DNA from: Leidyana gryllorum EB-2025a | Taxonomy: Eukaryota; Apicomplexa | Length of the DNA stretch: 64,000 nucleotides | NCBI GenBank assembly: GCA_048772705.1 | Contig: JBLWGC010000036.1 | Span: 62,001-126,000 of the forward strand | Direction: 5' to 3' | Made by a program: the position numbers and the translations under genes | Notes under the pieces: generated by a model | Database searches by the model: none | Seen by the model: only the letters and a program-made list of their open reading frames with translations | Told to the model about the DNA's origin: nothing | In this document: positions 26,001 through 37,837 of the stretch, piece by piece | Position numbering within the stretch: position 1 is the first letter of the stretch | Layout: every line of letters starts with the position of its first letter

Positions 26001-27053
26001 ACGGTTTGTAAATAGAAGTACACAGGCGCGTGCTCCATGCTCGAACACTATGTTGCGTTGTGAGAGCATTCCATTACTTTGGCTGAGGTGTCTCACCGAT
26101 CTCAGCTCTTGCGGGAGCAGCATTAGGTGATAGTTGAAGACAATGATGTAATCGCCAGGTTGAAATCGAGATGCAATGGTACCGCAGAACTCTTTGTTGG
26201 CCTCGATATAAGCTACAGAGTGATATCTGTATTGAAAGTGGTTAGTCTTCCAGCTCACCAGGCCAATCCAAGTGACTGAAACCCGTTCCAATAGGAGGAG
26301 TTCGATAGTGGAAGAGAGGATACAGGAGTTCTTCGGAGTATCGCTCTTTTCTGGCATAGTCGGTGAGGTAGACGGGGACCATTTTCTGAGTAGCGAGAAA
26401 GTTGGTGAGGCGGACCCTCAATCTGTCTTGAGCGGCGGTGTCAGAAGTGATGCGGCCGATCTGCGACGCAATCTGGGTTCGATTCGATCTCGCTTACGTC
26501 CACTCCCGGATCTCCAACAATCAGCACGCGATCGCTGGGGAACTCGGGCGCGAATAGATCGCTGAAGGCGATGGCGCTGTCGTTACGAACTATTCGCCAC
26601 AGACCAGTGACTGTCTCCACTGGGCCTTCAACCTCACGCGCAGCCTCCATGGTCTCGAAAGTGCTGTCAGTATTTGTCAGGCGGGTGCTGTATCTGATGG
26701 CCCCAGGTAAGCGTCGGAAGACGAGAATGAGTCTCCGTGGGAGTTCAGACGCTGCATCATCTGAGAATAGTGATAAGTTGTTACTCGTCACGGGGCGCCG
26801 ACTTACAGCCACTTACAGCCTTGCCCAACAGACGCGCGGCTTCATTGTCGACGCTGCGGCTGAGCTTGAGTCTGAGCTTTTCTATCTCATCTTGCAGCAA
26901 GCGCTTGGTCTGTTGGCCGGACTCCTGGTTCGACTGGTCCCAGTTGGCTCTGATGGCACCGTGATGTCCGAGAACGGTTAGACGAGGTGGTTGGTCTGGG
27001 ACGGCTGGGGCAGAAGGAGGTCCCGCTCTTCGAGATCGCATTGTTCTTGACAT
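23077..27053 (-). CDS. Trehalose-phosphate synthase/phosphatase-like pseudoenzyme
   Basis: GT20 plus HAD-type TPP architecture, 1182 aa in ten exons. Introns: 26761-26806, 26461-26497, 26213-26258, 26048-26096, 25518-25570, 25373-25427, 25004-25051, 23960-24006 and 23860-23906. The GT20 fold is recognisable (YHLMLLP, LLTGILHADIVGFHSHQY, LDYTKGIP) but the catalytic positions are changed: HDYHL is FNYHL, FLHxPFPSSE is YLQTVFPSSE, VDRLDY is VDALDY, and PLRDGMN..KEY is ALREATC..NQF. The TPP-like part keeps ISG, AENGHY, RTPGS and SWHYGNAD. Its nucleophile loop reads CDLEDN rather than DYDGT, and GDDRSDED is replaced. The usual enzyme makes trehalose-6-phosphate and dephosphorylates it. Here a regulatory or sugar-sensing role, as for plant class II TPS, is inferred. 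Confidence 0.85.
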
Positions 27054-27074
27054 GTTCCTTTAGATTTTGGTAGT
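27054..27074. promoter_or_regulatory. 21-nt divergent spacer between TPS-like and ATG2 start codons
   Basis: Only 21 nt separate the two opposing ATGs. On the plus strand it contains CTTTAG, which resembles a 3' splice acceptor, 11 nt before the ATG2 start. Any promoter must be here, shared, or lie inside coding sequence. If either start is internal the gap would be larger, but both N-termini look authentic (ATG2 chorein helix; basic TPS leader). Confidence 0.5.
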
Positions 27075-30000
27075 ATGTTTGGAGCGCTACTGGCCCGCTC
27101 CGCCGACGTATGCTGGCGTTTCCTCTCGCGCTCGCTGCAGAAGCGCTTTCGACGAATCCCCATTGCTCGCTACCTCCAGCCACTGCCTGACTCGGCGCTG
27201 AAGCTGGACTTTGAGTCGCGCACCTTCAGCTTGGATGGACTACAACTCGACATCCCGGCCATCAATGAACGGCTCCAGGATTCGGCCCTTACACTGATCA
27301 GCTGCACCATCGACTCTGTCAAGTGGCAATTACCCTGGAACCTGATAGTGAACAGAGCTAGCATTGTGCTTGCGTACAAATGCACCCCCTCGGTGGATGA
27401 TTCGACTAACGGAGTCATCTCTCCCCAACACCCAACCAGCCCTCTCAACGAGTATACGCCCAGTACCCAGCGAATCTATACCACCCCTCCTCCTCAACCT
27501 TCGGACGACCCGCGCGGCCCGAACTCTCCGTGCTCCCAATCCCCTCCGACCTCGGGCACCAGCGCTGTTTCCCACGGTAACTCTGCCGCAGTGTTGCAAC
27601 TTACCGAGTTACTTGGCAACATATTACACAGTGCTGTGCAGAACAGCTCTGTTCGGGTCGGAGAGTTGACTGCGATAATTCATCTCCCTGCGCCTGCCTC
27701 ACCTTTGATACTACACATTCCCAGTATTCTCTCATCCTTCACCAATGCTGAACGTACTATCTGCACCACAATTGACTCCCTTGCGGTACGGAATGCCTCA
27801 AAAGACCCAAGATGGCGACTATTGAGCACCGATGAGGAGCTCATCATCAATATCGATCTCGGTGGGGGGGGTCAGATACCGGCCCTCGAGATGAAGTGCC
27901 CCCCACTATATGTCGGGGCAGAGGCCAACGAGCTCAGAGACATCCTGGAGGCATTGTGCAAGCCACGAGACCCCACTGCTGACGAGACCCCCCGATCCAC
28001 TCAGCAAGGCTGCACCTCGGAAGAGTCGGCATCTGCCAGCGCTGCAGCTCATGAAACTGACGACGACGAATCAGAGACGCAGGAGTCCACTGGATGGTTG
28101 CGACGGTTTCTGAGTAAGGTCACCGGAACCGTTCTGGCTCCCATAGTGCCAAGTCCTCTGAGCGGAGAAGACACACTGATGGACGACTATCTCGAACTCC
28201 ACTCGATATTCGGAAGACAACAGACTCAGGAGGAAGAGGCGGTTGGTACTCCTTTGGCGGCAGACGAACGAGAAATACTGGAGAATCTGGTGCGATCAAC
28301 TGATGAGGTCAAGGAGTATATGCTTCAAGAGCTCGGCCGCACTGATGAGTCTGATGCACTGACATTATTCGGACTCGTGGGACAGAAGTGGGCCGCTCTG
28401 AAAGCTGCACTGCAAGAAGGGGAGGAAGAGCAGTGTGTGGACCGAGCCGGAAATCTGGTCCAATTCGTACTCGAACACTTCCGATGTTCACTCCACATTG
28501 CTGCTGCGGAGTGTCAGTATTTGATGGTTGTCTCCGAAGCTCCTCATCTGGAAGCGAACCAAATTCTTTCATTGAAACTCGATGATGTCGTTATTGGTAT
28601 TAATCCGGAGGAGGCGATACACCTGCGCATGAAGAGTGCTCTACTGAAGAGTGTTTACGCCACCCGTCTCCAGTCAGATCAGCTTACCGCGAAGCAAACG
28701 GCACTTCTGAGCATCGGCGACAGAGACTCGGGCTCGCTGGCGGCCAAGTTGAGCATCGGCATCAAAGAACCTCAACAAGAAGAATCGAACGGACCCACTT
28801 TGTATGCTGCGTCGAGCCTGGCTTCAGCCACCGTTGTCTTCAACCATAATGTCTTGGACAGCTGGTTGAAGCATCTGAACACCTACGCTGACTTGGTGCG
28901 ACCCCTTCAAGATGTGTCCCTGACGGTGGAAGCGGAGACGGCACAGACGGCGATGGAGGGGTTCCTGAATAATACCGTGACGCCTACGCGAAGTGCATTG
29001 GATCCGGCACTGCTACAGAATGCCGTGGCGGAGACGACGGCCGAGGGGCGTCGGCATTCCTTATTTGTGGATGTCGCTTGCGAGTCAGTCGTCCTAATAT
29101 CAGAGTTGGAGGACGGTGGTCCCTGCGTTGGGTGCACCGTCCGCAGCGTCAATCTCCGATACATCAATGAGACCAATTACGAAGTCTTCGGGAGTGTCAA
29201 CCTGGAATTGTCGACCCCGGCGGGCGAGTCGCTGAGCAGTACCGGATCCTGCAGATCTCTGATCTCGTGTTCGGGCAACAATGAAATGGCTCCCGGATTT
29301 TGTATTCGCCGAGGCGGTCCCGTGCCGCTTGGTCAAGGAACCACAATGTCGGACGAAACCTTTCCTGTCAACTGCGGTTCGAGTGCCGAAGGGACAGAAG
29401 CCCAGCTATCGGTCGATCAGGGGTCAGGAGATGAACGACCCATCAGCACCACCAGCGCTCGCAGTCATCTGATTCCACCCACACCCGACGAGTCGTGTTC
29501 TACAACAGAGTACTGCATAGCTCTAAACTCTGTGGGCATTTCCTTTGACGCTGGTTCGCTAAAGATTTGCAAAGATCATGTGCAAAGTTGTCTTGACAAG
29601 ATCAGCCAAGCCTGTGCGAGCGTGGTAGAGGGAGTCTTTGACGAAACCTCGCTGGGCCCTACGTCGACTGACTCGCTGGTCTCAGTAGTCAGCGGTCCAA
29701 CAGTATTCCCATCGCTCCCGAGCACCAACAGCCCACGAGGCGCAGTCATTACTGAGCCTCTGTTCCCGAAACTAAGCGCTTTGCCAAGTGTGCGAGTGAC
29801 TGTTCGAGAATGTTCGATTGCGCTGCCTATGGAGATCGGGACTTGTTCACGGCAAGTGAGTGGCATGATATCGAATATGGCCATCTGCTTGCGACACCGG
29901 GCTGAGTCTCCAAAGACGTCACACAAAGGCCCAAAGACAGTTGTGGAAGTGCGACTTGAACGCAGTCACGCAGAAGCCGGACTTTGGAAAGCATTCGAGC

Positions 30001-33000
30001 AGCGCGGACCAATATGTTGCCGCTTGATTTGTAAACGAGACAAAACCCCCAAATTGACAGCAGAGCTCAAAGGGTTGGATCTGCATCTGGGCGGTGTTCT
30101 GTTTATGGGGGCATTAGCGGCACAATTCGCGGCTCAACAGCAGCCGCCGACATCCACAAACACGGAACCTTCTTCTTCTGCTTCAACATCAACCAAGCGG
30201 ATTGATCCAAGTGTGAACATTGATTTACTCATGAACGACTGCACTGTGGTGATCGCCGAAGAAATTGCATTGTCGCAAATCGTCGTCGAGCTACAGACCG
30301 CCGGAGTTCTGTTGAGAGATGTGAATATCCCCCAAGAACTACCATGGACAACCCATATCTTCAAAGTGGATGACGCTCGGATCACTACCACAAACAACAA
30401 ACTCCCGCGATGCGTCCTGGGACTGTCTTGGATCCTGGAGATGGACAGCGCTGATACCTCAGGTGACGCAACGACACCACGGAGTGGGACTTCCGGTGGC
30501 AAAGACTGCATACAAATAATGAGTCTCCAGAAGCTGGACTTGAAGAATGCTCAGGAGAGAGGTGTCACTGAGTGCCGGAAGGTCACCGTGTCGGTGTCAC
30601 CAGAGGTGTTACTACGATTGCACATTCTGGGCGCTACCCGAGTGAATGCGTTATCCCAGTTGCAATTAGCCGACGGGCGAGCGCTGCGAGATCTTTTACT
30701 CGCTTTCCGAGAGAGCAGTTCGAGCGACAATACGCCATTTGCGTCCCCTCCAAACATACCTGATCACGTTGAACCGTTGTCGGAAGAAGCCCAATGGCAA
30801 GAAGATATGTATTTCAAAGATTTGGTGACTGAACTGGGGCCGCACGCCCCGTGGAAGGCCGAGGAGGACGGCAATAGTGAATCCGATACTCTTCGAGACG
30901 CGGGTGTCAGCTTTCTGGTACCCCGGCCCAAAGTCAATATCTTAATTCAAAGATTTAAATTCACTTGCGATGAATTCACCGCTGATTTATACGCCTCCCT
31001 CAGGTGTGTTTAAGATGATTCATTGAACTCCAATCATTCATTCATTTATACCCGACAGAGCTGGCACCCCCTTCCTTTCGGGACAGGTGCTGGGCATCGC
31101 GCTTACCCAAGCAGCCGATGGGAAGGGCGAAGAGCGGTGGACTTTTGAATGTAGCGTAAGTTGATTGGGTCGCTGTATGTCTGTCTAACTGACTGATACA
31201 GGACTTCAAGATTAAAGACTGTATGAATCAGTCAAAGTATGAGAATATGATTCAAGGTTTGGACGGACCAGGAAAGATAATGTGTCAAGTAAAAACCCTG
31301 CCAGTCGTACTGGATCTGGCATCCAGCGAATCCTTATGTGACGTTAATGCTTATAACGTGTTGCCAGGCTCAGGCAGCTCCCTTGGTTCAGTCCAAGCAC
31401 CACCTGTATCCTCAGAGTATTGCATAGCCGTTTCGCTGCCATCATTGTGGCTCACTCTTGATATGCGATTGGCTTCTCAACTCGACGAGTTTGCCACAAC
31501 TCTGAACGTTCTGAAAGCCCATGGCCTGAATGAGACTCGCACAATTGGGCTCAACAAAGACGCCCCGGCCGTCGGCACCTTCGACCCAGCGGAAGATCAC
31601 GAGTTCTCTCCCGTCCGTCCTTCGTCCCCGGACACAGACAGCGGGGACGAAGAGGGGCAGTCCGAACACGAACTCTCCTCTCCCCTCGACGAGACCCGCG
31701 TGGAGGAATCCCCACGAGATCCCCTCGTACTCATTCGATCATTCACCTGTGACGCTCTGTCCATCCGCGTGGACTTTTGCTCTAAGCCCATCGAGGGACG
31801 CGAACTAACGGAGGGTGGGGCGGTGGCGGCGCTGAACCTCCTGGCACACTTCTGTACGGTGGAGGGTTTGGAGCTTCCATTTCGACAACTGAAACTTGAA
31901 GGCTTAATGACTCCTCGAGAGTTAATTGCGCGAATCGTTGGCGCTTCAATAGCTGACTTCAGCCCGTAAGTGACTGGCTTTTCAGAGCTGCAAACGAATG
32001 TGGCCCTCCGTATATCTGCAGCGGTCAATTAATCAAATATGCGATGCGAGGGACACCGCTACTGCGATCCGTATGGGATATTAGTGCTGCTGCCAGAGAC
32101 TTTGTAAAAGAAGCTGTTGAGCAACCCTCCTCTTTCCACAATGGTGCAGATGACCTTGTTGCACTCAGACGGCTGTCGGAAATTTTCGACCCCCATGCAG
32201 TCGAAGTCGAGATACCGAGTCCCCGTTCGTCGGCTGAGTACACAGATCCCGCGTCAGAAGAGGGCTCATGTCTGCCACTCATAGGAGAGGACGACTTTGT
32301 GGATGCCGAGTTCCGAGACAAAGATCAAATAAAGGTGCTGCTCGACACCACCCGTCGTCTACTCGTATGGGCTGAGAATCAGGCCAACAACACTGTTCGA
32401 GTACTCGTTGGCCCTCACTCTGGCCGTACGGCCAAACGACTCGCGGAAAGCTCCTCGGACTTCCTGAAGCGTCTAGCTGTGGAGTCACTGTAAGTGGCAC
32501 ACACTCATCACACAGATGACGCCACTGCCGCTGCAGGAAAATATCAGAGAGACTGGTGACGAGTTGTTCGCGGAATGTCACAGCGTGGGACGGTTCACTC
32601 AGTCGACGAGCTAATTCTCGTCGGAACGTTATGCACAGTCGGACAAGGAGCCCTCTACCTCGATCTGCCTCAGCCGATGGTCCGTTGTGGTCCTTGGTCG
32701 AGAGGGGAGCTGAGGAGTTTTACGAACCTGAATCGACTGTTGAGGGCTTAGTGAACGCAGTGACTCACTTGAAACGAGGCTGGGAAACTGCATCTACGGT
32801 CAGTGGAGACGCGCTAACTTCAGCCGTCTCGTTGCAGGCGGTACACGCCGTTAGCCACTTACTCCCACTACTGCTGCTGAAACCGATTGTCGTTGTAACA
32901 GGAGCAGCTTCCAGCGCACTACAGGTGAGATTGACCGGCTGGTTCCCCCCGAGAAGAGCCGTTTCGGAACAGGGTGCGAGGAATCAATTGGAACCCCGTC

Positions 33001-33059
33001 GACGTATCGACCGCGCGCGATCTTTGCGCGCCCCAAAGATCCTTGGCGAAGAACGATGA
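27075..33059 (+). CDS. ATG2: Autophagy-related lipid-transfer protein ATG2
   Basis: Bridge-like lipid-transfer protein acting at ER-phagophore contacts, 1910 aa in six exons: 27075-31003, 31059-31155, 31202-31965, 32022-32489, 32537-32924 and 32973-33059. The first exon alone is 3929 nt. The N-terminus is chorein-like (FLSRSLQKRFRRI...LDFESRTFSLDGLQLDI). The C-terminus carries the ATG2-type blocks: FTCDALSIRVDFCSKPI; then, across the 31966-32021 intron, SPGQLIKYAMRGTPLLRSVW; then VEGLVNAVTHLKRG; and GARNQLEP. The middle is weakly conserved with acidic disordered loops. Length is within the family range. VPS13 is excluded by the C-terminal block and size. Confidence 0.88.
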
Positions 33060-33099
33060 AATAGAAAAGGCTTATGATCTCAGAGGGTTAGTTAGACAA

Positions 33100-35109
33100 C
33101 TAGAACACTGGCTGAGATTGGCGCCGGCCTAACCAGTCGTCCATGCCAGAGGCGCTCCAAACGCTACCCAAGAGCTGCAGGCCTGCCTTCATGCGCGGAC
33201 TGGCCAATCCACGAGACCAAAGGTACCGGATGACGCCATAGGAAATTAAGGGGAACAATACGAACGATACCGCCAATCGCCAGATGAGTCCGAACAACAG
33301 AGCCCAGGTGAACCGGACGATGGGGTACACCCTATAATTTACATTGCGGGGGCAATTACTGATTACAACAATTTTACACAGAATGAAGGCATGAATACCG
33401 TACATTGGGCCGAAGTCGAGTACGGCCCGTACGGGACATACAGGAGTCGTGACGATCCGTCGGGCGAGTACGAGCAAGATGGGGATCCGAAGCTCCTTTA
33501 ACGTGCAGCAGCAGCAATAGAAAAGCAATAAGGACTTACACAGTGCGCATTAGAGACCATATAGAGGTGAGCGGAGCGGGGGGCGATTTCGCCCTTGCCA
33601 GCTTCCGCCGCTTCGCAATCGTTTTTCTCGACTTGATGGGTAGCCACGGCCGCCACCAGGGTCGGTAGGACAGCGATTCCTGCTGGACAGGGGCAGTTGA
33701 CTTGTCGTTATCGAGGACAGGCGGTGGCTCCAGAGAAAGAACCTCGATCGGAGGGACGGTGGGTGGCGCGTCAGTCTCATTGATAGACGGTATAATGTCG
33801 CCTAGTGGTGGGTCTCCTCTGTTGGTGAAGGGAATTATAGGAGGAGCCAACGGATCCGGTTGTGCTAATAAGTTTAGCCCCCCGCGGGCCGCCAAGACTG
33901 CATGAGCAAGGTTGTCAGCGGGTTCGCTGTGGTGACAGAGCATGGCGTGCAGACGGCGTGCAAATCACCTTCAAGTTCGAGGATATGTAGTGAGTTTTCC
34001 ATTCTAGCGAGAGATCTCTGTGCCTGGCAACACCAAATGTATGTGTGTGTGTGAGAGAGAGAGGGAGTTGAGCTCACTGAAATCAAAGCTGAAGACAATA
34101 GCATGAGAACACATAGATGTGCAATAAACGCGAGCACAGCGACTGGCGATGTGCCTTCGACTATCCAGGCTTGCCGGACAACAACTGACTTGAGGCTTCG
34201 TGCGGAGTCGAGCGCAAAGCGAGCAATAGAAAGACCTGAGTCGGGATCGTCTCCTTCCTTAGCAGCGGGTATTTTAAGTTGTGACAATGGAGTGGAAATT
34301 GGGGGAACCTTGGGGAACGACGGTATCCCCGTCGTACTGATTGTGGGGGTCGGTGTCTCCGGCGCCGTCTCGGCCGTCGTCGGAGGCGGCCTCACTGTTC
34401 TTTCACACGAAGCGTCGTCCGCATTTGACCGAGTCGCCGTACTCCTGGCCGACAGGCTGCCGTCACCCGCTGCCGCAGAGGGAGGGGGCGTCTGCGGAGG
34501 AAGGCTTCCCATTGCTTCGCTGTCAGGTTGGAGCAGTGCCACCAATGTATCAATTTCTAGATCCTCCTCGTCTTGCCGCTCAGTGGGGACGGGACAAGCA
34601 GTCCAAGGGCGTCGATGAGAAGGAGTACTATTTGTGTTGGGTGACAGCTGACGGGTGGGGCGAGGTGGACTGGCGGACGCGGGAGGTTGTTGTTGAGCGG
34701 CACTTATCCATTTTGCGAAATGTCTATGACCGAATGACACTAATGAGTTCTCTGCTCCCCCACTAAAAGCTACACTCCACCCTCCACTGCTCGTTGGCCG
34801 GGCGGAGGTTGATCCTGCTCTGTCAGAGGAACATGGACGAGAAGACGGCGGAGTTGTGAGTGCAAGAGGAGTCGGCGGACTCAACGCGGTTAGAGATCTG
34901 GTACTTTGCTGATCGTTCCTTTGCCACCAGTTGTCGGGCTTGGTGTTAGCACGCTGTTTCTTCACACGTCCCTCATGTCCTGAAGACGAGTGCAAAACGA
35001 CCACCTTTCCCACTGGTGGTGGCAATCGCGAAGCTGTCAATGCTGCACAGGGCGGTAATCTCAGATTGATTTCGCCTTCGCATTCACGATCAATCGAAGG
35101 AGACCACAT
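33100..35109 (-). CDS. Predicted membrane protein with long disordered N-terminus
   Basis: Unrecognised, 610 aa. Exons are 35109-34078, 34017-33969, 33897-33542 and 33495-33100, and the frame closes exactly. Residues 1 to about 320 are Pro/Ser/Thr-rich and likely disordered. Hydrophobic segments follow: one around SPVAVLAFIAHLCVLMLLSS, and two or more in the last exon (RIPILLVLARRIV, FTWALLFGLIWRLAVSFVLF). Between them is a Pro-rich loop and a basic stretch (KSRKTIAKRRKLARAK). There is no catalytic motif. The start is the ATG at 35109; a longer version would need a non-ATG codon. The first intron contains a GT/GA microsatellite at 34041-34065. Confidence 0.65.
34041..34065. repeat. GT/GA dinucleotide microsatellite inside an intron
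   Basis: A run of GT followed by GA units lies within the intron 34018-34077 of the minus-strand membrane protein. In the transcript it reads as a CT/CA-rich pyrimidine stretch. Confidence 0.85.
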
Positions 35110-35169
35110 CCCTCTACATGCCACAGCGCTTGCTCACAAAATTTTGAGACCAGAAAAGGGTGGGAAAAT

Positions 35170-35530
35170 ATGCCGGCCTCGGATGCAGTTGAAGATATCT
35201 TCGCAGCAGTACTGCCAACTAAGAAAACGAGTGGGAAGGTCAAGAAAGACCCTTCCACTAAGAAGACTTCCATGAAGAAGTCAGTAAAATCCGCCAAATT
35301 ACCAGCTCCCCAGGACCTCAAGCCTGCCAAAGTAAAGAGTGGCGGACTCCCAAAGGATCCAGCGCAGAGTAAGAAACGTGCGCGCACTGAAGATGGCCTC
35401 AAACTCTACACTGAGGAAGAACTTCGCATAGGTATGTTTGCCCTATGTTCAGACGACCCACAAACGCTCAATCATAGGCCAAGGCGGCGACACCCCGCAA
35501 TGTCCCTTCGATTGCGACTGCTGCTTCTGA
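35170..35530 (+). CDS. Small basic DUF1764-family protein
   Basis: 104-aa protein from two exons (35170-35431 and 35478-35530, 46-nt intron). Lys-rich N-terminal two thirds (KKTSGKVKKDPSTKK) and the family's hallmark C-terminus YTEEELRIGQGG...CPFDCDCCF, which is complete only after splicing. DUF1764 is a widespread eukaryotic family of unknown function; the CPFDCDCCF cluster could bind metal. It lies between two minus-strand genes, with 60 nt to the divergent neighbour start and 16 nt to the convergent neighbour stop. Confidence 0.88.
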
Positions 35531-35546
35531 TGGTCCCATCGCAGAA

Positions 35547-37809
35547 CTACAAACTCTGCAGACCAGCCAATGTATCGTCGACATCTTTGATGTCACTACG
35601 CCGCGAGCAGCAGTAATAAACAATGGCAGTTGTCAATGTCAAGAGGCCTATATATGCCGCGAGCCAGAAACTTCCCAGGACGAAGAATCGCCAGATGGGC
35701 GCTCCAATAGCAATCCTGAAAGTTGATGTACTCTTCAGCGCAGAGGACAATAACTCACCCAGGAGCAAACGCTGCCAAGAAACTCAGGAAAGGGAGCGTA
35801 TCGAGTCCCAAGCGTCGTGCAGTTATGTGTCCAAACGACATCATACCCTGGTAGGGGGTCGCTACCGGTCGTTGCCACACCCGCGGTGCCAGATTCAGTA
35901 TCCCGGTAGGGCAGCGCGCAAAGAGGACGTCCATTATGCAAACCTGAATGTCGATCGAACCAAGCACACAGTTATCATTTACCGTTCGGAACCTCCGAAA
36001 GATGCTGTGGGGCATCTTGTTGAACTTGATGAGGAAAGCGTGCTTAGAGTAGTCAACAAACAGTTCGATGGAGAACATTTTGATCAGTAACCAGAACGAA
36101 TGCTCCAACGCTTTGGTACCGCCCCTGGGTTGGACATGCCACTGTTTGTAAGTATCGGCCACTCACCGTGGGGCAACTTGAAGATACACAAAGAGAGTAT
36201 CCGTCAGTATCTGGAATCGCTCGATGACGTCCGATGATGCGATTTGCCACAGAGACTGGGCCGTTTGCTTCTTGAAGACCGTTGACTTGATCTCCGCAAA
36301 GTTGTTGGATACCAGTAGCAGGAACATTGCAGATTCCGGGGCATTCATTGCAATACAAAGCAGCAAGCCTCGGCTGAGGTGAACCACAGTGTGCACCGTC
36401 ACACAGCCGACCGCCATCTGTTGGAGGTGAAAACGGAGCCGAATGTCAACCCACCAGAAAGCGACGAGCGAATCGAACATAGGGATCGCTCCAGATATCC
36501 GTCCAAGACCGGCCCATCAGCGACTCCTCTTCGGTCTCTGTCGACGTCCCGGTGGCAGTGTTCAGGTCCTCTGGCGATTCAGTAGAGGCTGCTTCTGTAG
36601 TGAATAGGTGATCAGTTTGAATTCGCAGATCGTCCAGAACGTCACGCTCCAGAGATCTCCACATTCGATCGATAATCTCCAGCATATTGTAAACGACGTA
36701 TAGCTTCAACAAGGACTGGCTTCGGATGAAGTGGTACATTGTGGACACATTCAAGAATGTGCGGAAGATGATCATGACACACACTATCACCAAGAAGTTG
36801 ATTAACGAGATTGCATTCTGACTCGAGAGAATCTTGGGTGAACTGCATTCCACTGTGAGGAGCGGTGTGTCCATCGAAGGACTTTGAGACTCATCCTCAG
36901 AGGTGTCTTCAGCCTTGACGGCTGGAACCTCTTCCTTTTTCATTTTGGGCGTGGGCAACAGAATGTCCGAGAGGACTAGGGAGTCAGGGGCAGAGTCTCG
37001 GTGGAACAGTGGGGAATGCGGCACATTTCCCAAAGGATCGCTTCCCCCTAATGTTTGTAATCGGCTCTGACCGACTCCTGGGCCAGTAATGGGACTGGCA
37101 CCATCCTTCGAGGCCTTCCTTTGCCGCAATGTGGTGAGTCCTTCGCGTAGCGTCGGACTGAGCGTTTCCGAGAGGAATGAGGTGGCGTGCTCGGCGTTGC
37201 GACGAGCCAATGGCACTTTGTGCACCGCTATCGCCAGTTTCTCTGAAACCCAACGCATGACGCTGCGACCACTCCAACCCACCCGTGCCCACACCTCGGG
37301 TTGATGCCACAGGCCTCGGCACATCAGAGACCACAGGAGGGTCACCATAGAACCAAAAGCCTGAGGAGCAATCAAGTTGCAGCTTGTGCTGTACGAACTT
37401 GCCTTCAAAGGCATCACTGTCATATCATAGAGTAGGGCCTGCAGGCATATGCAGACGCCCAGAAAGGCAAAGCCTTCAAACGCCCGAAAGGTGGATATAA
37501 AGTCGTTCAAATGGCTCTAATCGAACCGGTTTTAGTCGGGTAGAAAGGTATGGATTCTCTCACATTGGGGAAAGTTCCTCTGAGACGCAAGATACTGGGA
37601 TCTTGGTCGGGTGGAGGCAGTCCTTGGACATGCGTCTCTGCAGTGCGGGGGCGGGCGTCGACCCATATGGCAGGGCGACTGGCCCATGTCTCGTCAACGA
37701 GGAACCTTAGGAGGGTCCAGCGAGACCGAAGCATCTTGTCGAGATAGTTGAACGGCTTGGCTGGCCATCGGCTTCGAATAACGTGTATACTGGCTGGTCG
37801 TTTAGGCAT
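35547..37809 (-). CDS. TAPT1-family (DUF747) multi-pass membrane protein
   Basis: Eukaryotic ER/ciliary-base membrane protein; in animals TAPT1 loss disturbs ciliogenesis and collagen secretion. After splicing, the family blocks appear in order: FISTFRAFEGFAFLGVCICLQALLY, FLNVSTMYHFIRSQSLLKLY, YNMLEIIDRM, LLLVSNNFAEIKSTVFKK, SSDVIERFQ, ELFVDYSKHAFLIKFNK and ITARRLGLDTLPF. A loop of about 120 residues rich in Ser/Pro/Lys is inserted before the central helices. Clear introns include 37517-37563 (47 nt) and the one after RRFL (GTGGGT...CAACAG, near 36420-36460). A 33-nt in-frame segment near the C-terminus (GTGTGG...TACCAG) is a possible further intron. The start at 37809 is the first in-frame ATG. 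Confidence 0.87.
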
Positions 37810-37837
37810 ATCACTTAAATTTACTTCAACGACTTCA
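37810..37837. promoter_or_regulatory. 28-nt divergent spacer between TAPT1 and SEC14 start codons
   Basis: AT-rich 28-nt gap between opposing ATGs. There is no TATA or other motif I would call with certainty. It is one of seven such divergent gaps in the window. Confidence 0.45.

Noticed and set aside
26473-26497. A 25-nt intron in the TPS-like gene.
   Set aside because: An acceptor 12 nt further on gives a 37-nt intron in the same phase, matching the smallest well-supported intron elsewhere in the window.
31966-31985. A bona fide 20-nt intron in ATG2.
   Set aside because: The 56-nt version ending at CTGCAG matches normal intron size and the ATG2 C-terminal alignment better. Kept only as a possible alternative acceptor.
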